NCBI GenBank assembly: GCA_035504175.1
Contig: DATJSJ010000040.1
Coordinates: 1-7,434 of the forward strand
Direction: 5' to 3'
Length of the DNA stretch: 7,434 bases
Origin: DATJSJ01 sp035504175
GTDB lineage: Bacteria > Pseudomonadota > Alphaproteobacteria > Acetobacterales > Acetobacteraceae
Part shown: piece by piece, positions 1 to 6,073 of the stretch
How positions within the stretch are numbered: the stretch's first letter is position 1
How the letters are laid out: each line of letters opens with the position of its first letter
The notes under the pieces: generated by a model
Told to the model about the DNA's origin: nothing
Database searches by the model: none
Seen by the model: only the letters and a program-made list of their open reading frames with translations
Translations under genes and position numbers: made by a program

Positions 1-468
1 ATCATTTTCAGGGTCACCGCGCCTCTGATGACCTCGGGCGTCAACGTCGACCTGCCGAAAACCAGCGCGCAGCCGGTCAATTCCGACAGCCAGCCGCTCA
101 CCGTCTCGATCAACGCGCTCGGCCACATCTTCCTGCAGGACCAGGAGGTGCAGCTTCCGGAGCTGGTGTCCAAGCTGCAGGCGATCTCGCAGAACAACGC
201 CGAGCGGCGGATCTTCGTGCGCGGCGACAAATCGGTCGCCTACGGCCAGATCATGCAAGTCATGGCGACGATCACCGACGGCGGCTTCACCAAGGTGGCG
301 CTGCTGGCCGAGGCGCCGCCGGCCGGCTCGATCCCCGGGACCGGTGGCAGCCCTCCGGCGGGTAGCGCACCGGCCGGCGGCAAGTCGGGCGCGGCGCCGA
401 CCGGCGGCCCGTCCGGCGCCGCGGCTCAGCCGGGAGCGCCGGCGTCCGGTCCGGCCGGGCGGGGCTAG
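1..468 (+). CDS. tolR: TolR, Tol-Pal system inner-membrane motor subunit (5' partial)
   Basis: TolR is the ExbD/MotB-like partner of TolQ in the inner membrane; the pair uses the proton motive force to energise TolA. The frame is open from base 1, so the start, the cytoplasmic N-terminus and most of the single membrane helix (with its key Asp) lie outside the window. The visible part begins at the periplasmic end of the helix (IIFRVTAPLM), runs into the family signature GVNVDLPKT, and continues through the periplasmic ExbD/TolR fold (IFVRGDKSVAYGQIMQVM, then GGFTKVALLAE). From about base 313 to the TAG stop there is a 51-residue tail made almost wholly of Gly, Ala, Pro and Ser, which is not part of the conserved fold. 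Oddity: the usual Met in the IIFMVTAP phrase is Arg (codon agg). tolA follows after 42 bases, so co-transcription is likely. The family call is secure. Confidence 0.95.
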   Translation: MIFRVTAPLMTSGVNVDLPKTSAQPVNSDSQPLTVSINALGHIFLQDQEVQLPELVSKLQAISQNNAERRIFVRGDKSVAYGQIMQVMATITDGGFTKVALLAEAPPAGSIPGTGGSPPAGSAPAGGKSGAAPTGGPSGAAAQPGAPASGPAGRG

Positions 469-510
469 CCCGACCGCGGACCGGCTCCCGGTTTGGCCCC
501 CGTTTTGGCG

Positions 511-1482
511 ATGACTCCCACCCTGCAGCGCAGCGCGGCCGCCTCGGCGGCCCTGCACGTGCTGGCGCTTCTGGCACTGCTGCTGACCCTGCCGCACCGA
601 AATCCGCCGGAGCCGCCGACCGAGACGGCGGTGCAGATGGATTTCGTCGGCCCGGCGCAGCCGGTGCAGCGCGCGCAGGCGCCCGCCCCCACCCCCGCGC
701 CGGCCCCGGCGCCGCAGCCGACCCCGGCGCCGCCGGCGCCGCAGCCGCAGAAACCGGCGCCCGAGGCACCGCTGCCGCCTCCGCCGCCCCCACCGCCGCC
801 GCCGCCCTCGCCGGCCCCGGCGCCACCCACGGCGACGCCGCCGGTGCCGCAGCCGCCGCCGCGCGAATCGACCGAAGCCGCGGCCCCTCTGCCGCCGCCA
901 CCGCCGGCGCCGCCGGCGCCGCCGCAGGCGACCCCGCCGCTGCCGGTGCCGCCGCTGCCGGTGCCGCCACCGCCCGTGCCCACCCAGGCGGTGGCCAGTG
1001 CCAACACCCAGCCGCATCCGGTGAAGACGCCGGTGCCGGACAGCCGCGAACTCCTGAACACGCTGGAGAAGCTGCGGCTGGCGACGCGCCAGACCGAGGC
1101 GCCGCGGGCACGCGCCAATCCGCGTCAGGGCGGCGCGCCGAATGCCGGCGGCTCGCCGCACGGCAGCGACACCGCCAAGCTGTCTGCCGATGAGCGCGCG
1201 GCCATCGGCACCGAGGTGCGGCGGTGCTGGACCTACGATCCGGGCGCCAAGGGCGTCGACCAGATGCGCGTCATGCTGAACGTGGTGACCGATGGCAACG
1301 GCACCGCGCGCGAGGCGACCGTCGCGCCGGAGGATCAGGGCAGGCTCGCCGACCCGGTGTTCCGCGCCTTCGCCGAACGCGCCGTACGGGCCGTGCTGAG
1401 CCCGGAATGCGCCAACCTGCCGCTGCCGCGCTTCATGCTCGGGCAGAACCGGGAGCTGAAGTTCCGGTTCAGCCCGCTGTGA
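511..1482 (+). CDS. tolA: TolA, TonB-like periplasm-spanning energy transducer
   Basis: TolA is anchored in the inner membrane by one N-terminal helix and carries TolQR energy to TolB and Pal at the outer membrane. With the ATG at 511 the protein has 323 residues. A hydrophobic segment lies at about residues 8-27. A very long Pro/Ala-rich region follows (about 33-175), including 11 consecutive prolines at residues 89-99. A short charged stretch (SRELLNTLEKLRLATRQTE) leads to the C-terminal TolA/TonB-like domain from about residue 228 (LSADERAAIGTEVRRCW) to the end (ELKFRFSPL). Cys239 and Cys300 could form the disulfide known from TolA domain III. Unlike E. coli TolA, the middle is not an Ala/Lys/Glu helix but a TonB-style proline rod. 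Start choice: an in-frame TTG at 493 would add six residues; neither start has a good ribosome binding site, and I prefer ATG. It sits between tolR and tolB, with 32 bases to tolB. Confidence 0.9.
   Translation: MTPTLQRSAAASAALHVLALLALLLTLPHRNPPEPPTETAVQMDFVGPAQPVQRAQAPAPTPAPAPAPQPTPAPPAPQPQKPAPEAPLPPPPPPPPPPPSPAPAPPTATPPVPQPPPRESTEAAAPLPPPPPAPPAPPQATPPLPVPPLPVPPPPVPTQAVASANTQPHPVKTPVPDSRELLNTLEKLRLATRQTEAPRARANPRQGGAPNAGGSPHGSDTAKLSADERAAIGTEVRRCWTYDPGAKGVDQMRVMLNVVTDGNGTAREATVAPEDQGRLADPVFRAFAERAVRAVLSPECANLPLPRFMLGQNRELKFRFSPL
940..969 (+). repeat. Two 15-base tandem units inside tolA (LPVPP repeats)
   Basis: Bases 940-954 (ctgccggtgccgccg) recur at 955-969 with only the last base changed, encoding LPVPP twice. 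This is one visible sign of the repetitive build of the proline rod, which probably changes length by slippage. It is coding sequence, not a separate element. Confidence 0.8.
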
Positions 1483-1500
1483 CGCGGCCGCAGATCCTTC

Positions 1501-1508
1501 GGGAGAAG
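1501..1508 (+). promoter_or_regulatory. tolB ribosome binding site
   Basis: A purine block gggagaag lies six bases before the ATG at 1515. It fixes the tolB start there and argues against the longer in-frame reading that enters from inside tolA. Confidence 0.8.
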
Positions 1509-1514
1509 CCAATC

Positions 1515-2891
1515 ATGACAGAACGCCCCATCTTCGGCCGCCGCTCCGTGCTGGCCGGCACCGCGACCATGCTCGCGGCGCCGGGCCTGGCGCGCGCGCA
1601 GCAGGCCCCCGCCGCACCGTCCTCCGGCACGCCCGCGGCCGGACAGAGTGCCGTGATCGACGTCACGCGCGCGCGCACCGAGCCGATTCCGATCGCGATC
1701 CCCGACCTGGTCGGCGGCGGCGCCGAGGCGCAGCGGATCGGCTCCGACATGGCCGGGGTGATCACCAACGACCTGCAGAATTGCGGCCTGTTCCGGCCGA
1801 TCAGCCCGCAGGCCTTCGTCGCCGATACCGGCGCGGTGCCGAACTTCCAGAACTGGAAGGCGATCGGCGCGCAGGCGCTGGTCACCGGCCGGGTCGAGGG
1901 CGAGGGCGGCAACGTGCGCGTCGAGTTCCGCCTCTGGGACGTGCTGCCCGGCACGCAGATCCAGGGCACCGCCTACACCACGAGCAGTGCCAACTGGCGC
2001 CGCATCGCCCACATCATCGCCGATGTCGTCTACGAGCGGCTGCTGGGCGAGAAGGGCTATTTCGACACCCGCATCGCCTATGTCGCGCGCACCGGACCGC
2101 GCGGGCGGCAGACGACGCGGCTCGCCATCATGGATCAGGACGGCGCCAACAACCGCTTCCTGACCGACGGCACCTGGATGGTGCTGACGCCGCGCTTTCA
2201 TCCGACGCGCGACGAGATCGCCTTCATGAGCTATGCCGGCAACCGGCCGCGCGTCTACCTGTTCGACCTCGGCAGCGGCCGGCAGCGCGTCCTCGGCGAC
2301 TTCGCCGGCATGACGCTGTCGCCGCGCTTCAGCCCGGACGGCAATTCCGTGATCATGTCGCTCGCCCATGGGTCCGGCGCGGACATCGTGGTGGTCGGGC
2401 TCGGCGGCGGCGGCGAGCGGCGGCTGACCAATTCCGGCGCGATCGATGTCAGCCCGTGCTACAGCCCGGACGGGTCGCAGATCGTGTTCAATTCCGACCG
2501 CGGCGGCGACCAGCAGCTCTACGTGATGGATGCCTCCGGCGGGAACGTGCGGCGGATCAGCTTCGGCAACGGCCGATACGGCACGCCGGTCTGGTCGCCG
2601 CGCGGCGATCTGATCGCTTTCACTCGCATCGGCGATACGTTCGGCATCGGCGTGATGCATCCGGACGGCTCCGGCGAGCGCATCCTCTCCGAGGGCTTCG
2701 ACGTCGAGGGCCCGACCTTCTGCCCGAACGGGCGGGTGCTGATGTTCTGGCGCACGACGGCGGCGCGCGGACCGTCCGGCGCCGGCTATTCCGCCAGGCT
2801 CGTCACGATCGACATCACCGGCTTCGACGAGCGGCCGGTGCCGACGCCGACCAACGCCTCCGATCCCTCCTGGTCGCCGCTGAACGCGTGA
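1515..2891 (+). CDS. tolB: TolB, periplasmic beta-propeller of the Tol-Pal system
   Basis: TolB is a soluble periplasmic protein that binds Pal and is released or engaged by TolA. The 458-residue product, close to the family size, starts with an export signal: twin arginines at residues 9-10 (FGRRSVLAG), a hydrophobic stretch, and a likely cut after ARA at residue 28. The RR looks like a Tat signal, but a Sec signal cannot be excluded. A 15-20 residue Ala/Pro/Ser/Gly linker precedes the TolB N-terminal domain (TEPIPIAIPDLVGG onward, about 45-165). The C-terminal six-bladed propeller shows WD40-like PD repeats: FHPTRDEIAF (228), FSPDGNSVIM (272), YSPDGSQIVF (316), WSPRGDLIAF (360), FCPNGRVLMF (402) and a closing WSP at 453. 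The first four are spaced exactly 44 residues apart. It has its own good ribosome binding site, and is probably in one operon with tolR and tolA. Confidence 0.97.
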   Translation: MTERPIFGRRSVLAGTATMLAAPGLARAQQAPAAPSSGTPAAGQSAVIDVTRARTEPIPIAIPDLVGGGAEAQRIGSDMAGVITNDLQNCGLFRPISPQAFVADTGAVPNFQNWKAIGAQALVTGRVEGEGGNVRVEFRLWDVLPGTQIQGTAYTTSSANWRRIAHIIADVVYERLLGEKGYFDTRIAYVARTGPRGRQTTRLAIMDQDGANNRFLTDGTWMVLTPRFHPTRDEIAFMSYAGNRPRVYLFDLGSGRQRVLGDFAGMTLSPRFSPDGNSVIMSLAHGSGADIVVVGLGGGGERRLTNSGAIDVSPCYSPDGSQIVFNSDRGGDQQLYVMDASGGNVRRISFGNGRYGTPVWSPRGDLIAFTRIGDTFGIGVMHPDGSGERILSEGFDVEGPTFCPNGRVLMFWRTTAARGPSGAGYSARLVTIDITGFDERPVPTPTNASDPSWSPLNA

Positions 2892-2920
2892 CCCGCCTTG
2901 CGCCGTGCCCGGCATCGGTT

Positions 2921-2966
2921 CCGGCCCGGGCGCCGGCGGGCGCCCCGCCATTCCCGCCCGGGCCGG
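2921..2966 (+). terminator. Strong GC hairpin after tolB (terminator or mRNA-processing structure)
   Basis: Arms ccggcccgggcg (2921-2932) and cgcccgggccgg (2955-2966) are perfect 12-base inverted repeats. Inside them a second stem, ggcggg (2935-2940) with cccgcc (2944-2949), closes on a three-base loop. No run of T follows, so it is not a classical intrinsic terminator. It could attenuate transcription between tolB and pal, or protect the 3' end of upstream mRNA. The structure is seen; the role is inferred. Confidence 0.5.
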
Positions 2967-2980
2967 CATGCGGCGGACCC

Positions 2981-3040
2981 GCCGCACCGCTGCTTGACCC
3001 GCCGCTCCGCTGCTTGACCCGCCGCTCCGCTGCTTGACCC
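2981..3040 (+). repeat. Three tandem 20-bp units in the tolB-pal gap
   Basis: The unit gccgctccgctgcttgaccc occurs three times head to tail: 2981-3000 (one mismatch, a for t at its sixth base), 3001-3020 and 3021-3040. The five bases before it (gaccc, 2976-2980) look like the end of another copy. Each unit contains TTGACC, which resembles a -35 hexamer, at 2994, 3014 and 3034. The period is close to two helical turns, which would fit repeated protein binding on one face, but simple slippage duplication is the plainer explanation. It is non-coding. Confidence 0.85.
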
Positions 3041-3046
3041 GCTCTG

Positions 3047-3069
3047 GGCCGCGTGCAAAGAGCGCGGCC
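3047..3069 (+). other. Small inverted repeat upstream of pal
   Basis: ggccgcg (3047-3053) and cgcggcc (3063-3069) could form a 7-bp stem with a 9-base loop. It lies directly after the tandem repeats and has no T-run. In such GC-rich DNA it may be chance. Confidence 0.3.
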
Positions 3070-3121
3070 GCCGAAACACCCGGGCAATCCGGTTGACCGA
3101 CGTTCTCCCGTCACTCTCTTC

Positions 3122-3126
3122 AGGGA
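3122..3126 (+). promoter_or_regulatory. pal ribosome binding site
   Basis: aggga ends 10 bases before the ATG at 3137. It favours 3137 over the second in-frame ATG at 3143. The weak TTGACC at 3093-3098 upstream has no convincing -10 partner. Confidence 0.5.
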
Positions 3127-3136
3127 CGCAATCGAA

Positions 3137-3619
3137 ATGAACATGAGGATAGTGGGCGCCCTTGCCGCGGTCGCTCTGCTGACCGGCTGCGCCAACAAGC
3201 CACCGACCACCGCGGCAGCGACGACGGGGAACGGCGCCTCCGCCGCCACGGCCGGCCCGGCCCCGGGGAGCGAGGAGGATCTGGTCGCCAATGTGGGCGA
3301 TCGCGTGTTCTACGCGTTCAACCAGTCGACCTTGAGCTCGGACGCGCAGGCGACGCTGGACCGCCAGGCGGCCTGGCTTGGGAGATACCCGCAGGTCGAC
3401 GTCCAGATCGCCGGCAATTGCGACGACCGCGGCACGGAGGAGTACAACCTCGCCCTCGGACAGCGCCGCGCCAATGCAGCGCGCGACTTCCTGGTGGCAC
3501 GCGGGGTGAACACCGGCCGGATCACCACGATCAGCTACGGCAAGGACCGCCCGACCGCGCTCGGCGACAATGAGGAAGCCTGGGCGCAGAACCGCAACGC
3601 CATCACCTCGGTGCGCTGA
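3137..3619 (+). CDS. pal: Pal, peptidoglycan-associated outer-membrane lipoprotein
   Basis: Pal is an outer-membrane lipoprotein whose OmpA-like domain grips peptidoglycan; TolA and TolB move it to the division site. The product has 160 residues. It begins with a lipoprotein signal ending in the lipobox LLTGC, so Cys18 is the predicted lipidated residue; the next residue is Ala, not Asp, which in enterobacteria fits sorting to the outer membrane. A short Ala/Thr/Gly linker follows. The OmpA-C domain spans about residues 50-158: DRVFYAFNQSTL, the CDDRGTEEYN loop, the RRANAARDFL helix, ISYGKDRP and the NEEAWAQNRNA end. Compared with the wording I know best (GHCDERGT and QNRRA), this protein has Asn94 for His, Asp97 for Glu and Asn154 for Arg; these may be lineage traits. 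It stands 245 bases after tolB and may have some independent expression. Confidence 0.97.
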   Translation: MNMRIVGALAAVALLTGCANKPPTTAAATTGNGASAATAGPAPGSEEDLVANVGDRVFYAFNQSTLSSDAQATLDRQAAWLGRYPQVDVQIAGNCDDRGTEEYNLALGQRRANAARDFLVARGVNTGRITTISYGKDRPTALGDNEEAWAQNRNAITSVR

Positions 3620-3631
3620 CCCCACCTTCGC

Positions 3632-3671
3632 CGGCGCGCGGCGCGGCGGCCCGACCGGCACCCGCGCGCCG
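3632..3671 (+). other. Inverted repeat in the pal-cpoB gap
   Basis: cggcgcgcgg (3632-3641) and ccgcgcgccg (3662-3671) form a perfect 10-base inverted repeat with a 20-base loop, starting 12 bases after the pal stop. No T-run follows. It may be an mRNA 3'-end structure for pal, which is usually made in larger amounts than its neighbours, but that role is inferred. The rest of the 138-base gap shows nothing recognisable except the cpoB ribosome binding site. Confidence 0.4.
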
Positions 3672-3746
3672 CTCCCGGTTCCGTGTCCGGGGCCGGGTGG
3701 CCGCTTGCGCCGGTTTTGCCTACAACCCGGCCGGACCCCGCCTTCC

Positions 3747-3752
3747 GGAGGA
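3747..3752 (+). promoter_or_regulatory. cpoB ribosome binding site
   Basis: ggagga lies five bases before the ATG at 3758. It is the best Shine-Dalgarno sequence in the window, and it fixes the start over longer in-frame readings that begin at 3683. Confidence 0.85.
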
Positions 3753-3757
3753 TCGCC

Positions 3758-4660
3758 ATGAGGCCGTTCCCGCGCCTGCTGGCCGCAGCCATGCTGGCCG
3801 CGCCGGCGCTGCTGCTGCGCCCGGCCCCCGGTCTGGCGCAGATGGAGACCCGCGAAGGGATCGCCCTGCAGAACCAGATCCTGGAGCTGCGGCATGAGTT
3901 GCAGCTGCTCGCCGCCCGGGTCGAGGCCGGCGGCGGCGGGCAGCCCAGCTATCAGGAGCAGGCACCGCCGCCCGCCGGCTCCGGCGGCGACCTTTCCGCC
4001 GAGCTGCTCGACCGCGTCTCGCGTCTGGAGGAGCAGGTCCGCACGTTGCAGGGCCGCGTCGACGAGCTGAGCAACACGCTGCAGCAGCAGACCGCCGATC
4101 TCGGCAAGCAGATCTCCGACCTGAATTTCCGCCTCAATGGCGGCACCACGCCGCCCGCGACCGGCGTCACGCCGCCCCCGGGCCCCGGCGTGCCGCCGGC
4201 GCCCGCGACCCCCGGCACGCTGCCGCTGCTGCCGCCGGCCCCTGGCGCCGGGCCGGAAGCCGCGAAGCCGCCGCCGCGCACGCCGGAGATGGCATTGCAG
4301 GAAGGCCGGGCGGCGCTGGCGCGGCGCGACTACGCCGCGGCCGAGGCTGCCGCGCGCGAGGTGCTGGCGAACGGCCGCTCGCCGCGCACCGTGGACGCGA
4401 TGTTCCTGCTCGCCCAGGCGGAAGCGGGGCAGCGCAACTACCAGAAGGCGGCGGTCGACTATTACGACACCTACAACCGTGCGCATGGCGGTGCGCATGC
4501 GCAGGACGCGCTGCTCGGCGTCGCCAACTCGCTGATCGCGCTGGGCGACAAGCGCTCCGCCTGCGGCGCGCTGGACAAGCTGCGCGCCGAGTATCATCCG
4601 CCGCGCGACGATCTGCACGGCGCGATCGCCTCGGCGCGCAGTCGCGCCAACTGTCACTGA
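3758..4660 (+). CDS. cpoB: CpoB/YbgF, Tol-Pal-associated periplasmic cell-division coordinator
   Basis: CpoB (formerly YbgF) is a periplasmic protein that binds TolA and, in E. coli, links outer-membrane constriction to PBP1B activity. The product has 300 residues. A signal peptide is likely cut after Ala27 (PGLA, then QMETRE). Heptad-like helices follow at about 29-57 (IALQNQILELRHELQLLAARV) and 82-126 (LLDRVSRLEEQVRTLQGRV onward), the expected trimerising coiled coil, here in two parts. A Pro/Gly/Ala linker covers 128-177. The C-terminal TPR domain (178-300) includes the repeats ALQEGRAALARRDYAAAEAA, AMFLLAQAEAGQRNYQKAAVDYY and ALLGVANSLIALGDKRSACGAL. The protein ends in an unusual Cys-His (SRANCH). 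It is the last gene of the Tol-Pal set, and its stop overlaps a possible CTG start of tilS. Confidence 0.95.
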   Translation: MRPFPRLLAAAMLAAPALLLRPAPGLAQMETREGIALQNQILELRHELQLLAARVEAGGGGQPSYQEQAPPPAGSGGDLSAELLDRVSRLEEQVRTLQGRVDELSNTLQQQTADLGKQISDLNFRLNGGTTPPATGVTPPPGPGVPPAPATPGTLPLLPPAPGAGPEAAKPPPRTPEMALQEGRAALARRDYAAAEAAAREVLANGRSPRTVDAMFLLAQAEAGQRNYQKAAVDYYDTYNRAHGGAHAQDALLGVANSLIALGDKRSACGALDKLRAEYHPPRDDLHGAIASARSRANCH

Positions 4661-4716
4661 GCAGCGCGCCGGCGCCCGCCGCCGCGCCGGTCACGGCGGC
4701 GGAATTCGCGGCGGCG

Positions 4717-6018
4717 ATGGGCCGTCTCGGGCCCTGGTCGGCGACGCCGCGCCTCGCGGCGGCGGTGTCGGGCGGCGGCGACAGCCTGGCGCTGGCCGTG
4801 CTGGCCGCCGACTGGGTCGCGGCACACGGCGGCACCTTGCTCGCCCTGATCGTCGATCACGGCTTGCGGCCCGGCTCGGCCGGAGAGGCCGGCTGGACCG
4901 CGGCGCGGCTCGCCGAGCGCGGCATTCCGGCGCGGATTCTGTCGCTCGGCGGGCTTGCGCCGGGCCCCGGACTGCCGGCCAGGGCACGCGTTGCGCGCTA
5001 TGCCGCGCTCGCCGCGGCCTGCCGCGAGGCGGGACGGCTGCACCTGCTCCTCGGGCACCAGGCGATGGATCAGGCCGAGACCTGGCTGATGCGGCGCGAG
5101 CGCGGCAGCGGGCCGGCGGGACTGGCCGCCATGCCCGCGCTTGCCGAGCAGCACGATCTGCGACTGCTGCGGCCGTTGCTCGGGCTCGCTCCCGAGCGGC
5201 TGCGCGCGACCTTGCGGGCAAGCGGCCTGTCCTGGGTCGAGGATCCGACCAACGCGAATACGCAATTCCTGCGCCCGCGCCTGCGTGCCACGCTGCGCCT
5301 GGGCGGCCCGACGGCGGCCGGCGCGGCGTGCCGGGAAGCGGCGGAAGCAGGTCTGCGCCGCGAAGCGGCGGAGGCCGCGTGCGGGGCGGTTCTCGCCCGG
5401 GCGGTGACGTTGCGGCCGGAAGGGTTTGCATTGCTGCCGCGGGAAGGCGTGCCGCCGGCGGCCCTGGCGGCGCTGCTGCAGGCGATCGCCGGCGCACCCT
5501 ATCCGCCGTCTGCCGACGCGGTCGCCGGGCTTGCCGATTCACCGCGGGCTGCGACGCTGGCCGGCGCGCGGCTGCTGCCGGCGGCACGGCTCGGACCCGG
5601 CTGGCTGCTGGTGCGGGAGGCGGCGGCGATGGCGCCGCCCGTGCCGGCACGGCCGGGTGCGCTGTGGGACGGGCGGTTCCGCCTCTCGTCGCGCGCGGCG
5701 CCACCTTTGGGCGCCACGCTCGGCGCACTCGGCGACGATGCCGCCAGGTTGCGCCGGCATTCGCCGCTGCCGGCTGTGGTCCTGCGCACCCTGCCGGCGA
5801 TCCGCCTTGAAGATGCCTTGTTCGCGGTACCCCATTTGGGCTACCCGGACCCTCGACCATGCTGCTGTGTGCCGGTCGCATTCGCCCCGACCAGGCCCGC
5901 ATCGGGCGCGCCGTTCCAGCCGGGCGAGCAGACGATGGCAGCCATGCCCGGCAATGTGACGGGAGGGGAAGGTCACGACAGGGGATGCGAAGAAACGCGG
6001 AAGAACTTATGTTGTTGA
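4717..6018 (+). CDS. tilS: TilS, tRNA(Ile)-lysidine synthetase
   Basis: TilS uses ATP and lysine to convert C34 of tRNA-Ile(CAU) into lysidine so that it reads AUA codons; it is cytoplasmic. From the ATG at 4717 there are 433 residues. The N-terminal PP-loop ATPase domain shows SGGGDS (18-23), VDHGLRPGS (46-54), GHQAMDQAET (113-122), RGSGPAGLAAMP and DPTN with the trailing FLRPRLR (176-190). The C-terminal part is Ala/Leu/Arg-rich and less conserved. Oddities: Met117 stands where the first Asp of the common HxxDDQxET motif is found. Family-like sequence (TAAEFAAAM) continues upstream of the ATG to about 4693, with only CTG at 4657 as a candidate start. The last 31 residues (from 5923) use codons rare in this window (tta, tgt, agg, gga) and end in Cys-Cys. 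It follows cpoB by 56 bases or overlaps it. Family call firm, both ends less so. Confidence 0.92.
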   Translation: MGRLGPWSATPRLAAAVSGGGDSLALAVLAADWVAAHGGTLLALIVDHGLRPGSAGEAGWTAARLAERGIPARILSLGGLAPGPGLPARARVARYAALAAACREAGRLHLLLGHQAMDQAETWLMRRERGSGPAGLAAMPALAEQHDLRLLRPLLGLAPERLRATLRASGLSWVEDPTNANTQFLRPRLRATLRLGGPTAAGAACREAAEAGLRREAAEAACGAVLARAVTLRPEGFALLPREGVPPAALAALLQAIAGAPYPPSADAVAGLADSPRAATLAGARLLPAARLGPGWLLVREAAAMAPPVPARPGALWDGRFRLSSRAAPPLGATLGALGDDAARLRRHSPLPAVVLRTLPAIRLEDALFAVPHLGYPDPRPCCCVPVAFAPTRPASGAPFQPGEQTMAAMPGNVTGGEGHDRGCEETRKNLCC

Positions 6019-6042
6019 CCTGTCGCGATGGCGGTTCCCGAT
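6015..6042 (+). promoter_or_regulatory. Possible promoter for ftsH (heat-shock sigma-like)
   Basis: TTGACC (6015-6020, overlapping the tilS stop) and CCCGAT (6037-6042) are 16 bases apart. The pair loosely resembles the alphaproteobacterial RpoH pattern (TTGA, spacer, CCCCAT), and ftsH belongs to the heat-shock regulon in many proteobacteria. The -10 match is imperfect, so this is a suggestion only. Confidence 0.25.
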
Positions 6043-6073
6043 GACGGGTCCGGGCACCTCCACGCGTAGACCG

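Noticed and set aside
287..1118. Two long minus-strand reading frames opposite tolR and tolA (Ala/Pro-rich and Gly-rich)
   Set aside because: They mirror the proline-rich codons of tolA; GC-rich DNA rarely makes stops on the opposite strand. No recognisable domains.
1224..1514. Longer start for tolB inside tolA
   Set aside because: The added peptide is an out-of-frame reading of the tolA C-terminal domain. The ATG at 1515 has a strong ribosome binding site and begins a signal peptide.
1335..2987. 550-codon minus-strand frame opposite tolB
   Set aside because: Arg/Ala/Gly-rich with no domain, and wholly opposite a clear tolB with PD repeats.
2981..3040. Tandem 20-bp units as a CRISPR array
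   Set aside because: The units abut with no spacers, are too few, and have no cas genes nearby.
3053..3136. Upstream extension of pal
   Set aside because: It would place 28 charged residues before the lipoprotein signal peptide; the ATG at 3137 with aggga fits better.
3705..3720. TTTT at 3714-3717 as an intrinsic terminator
   Set aside because: No convincing hairpin ends just before it.
2786..4657. 623-codon minus-strand frame opposite pal and cpoB
   Set aside because: A codon-bias shadow that crosses two intergenic gaps and matches no family I recognise.
4691..5902. 403-codon minus-strand frame opposite tilS
   Set aside because: A low-complexity Arg/Ala/Pro shadow; tilS has intact PP-loop motifs on the other strand.
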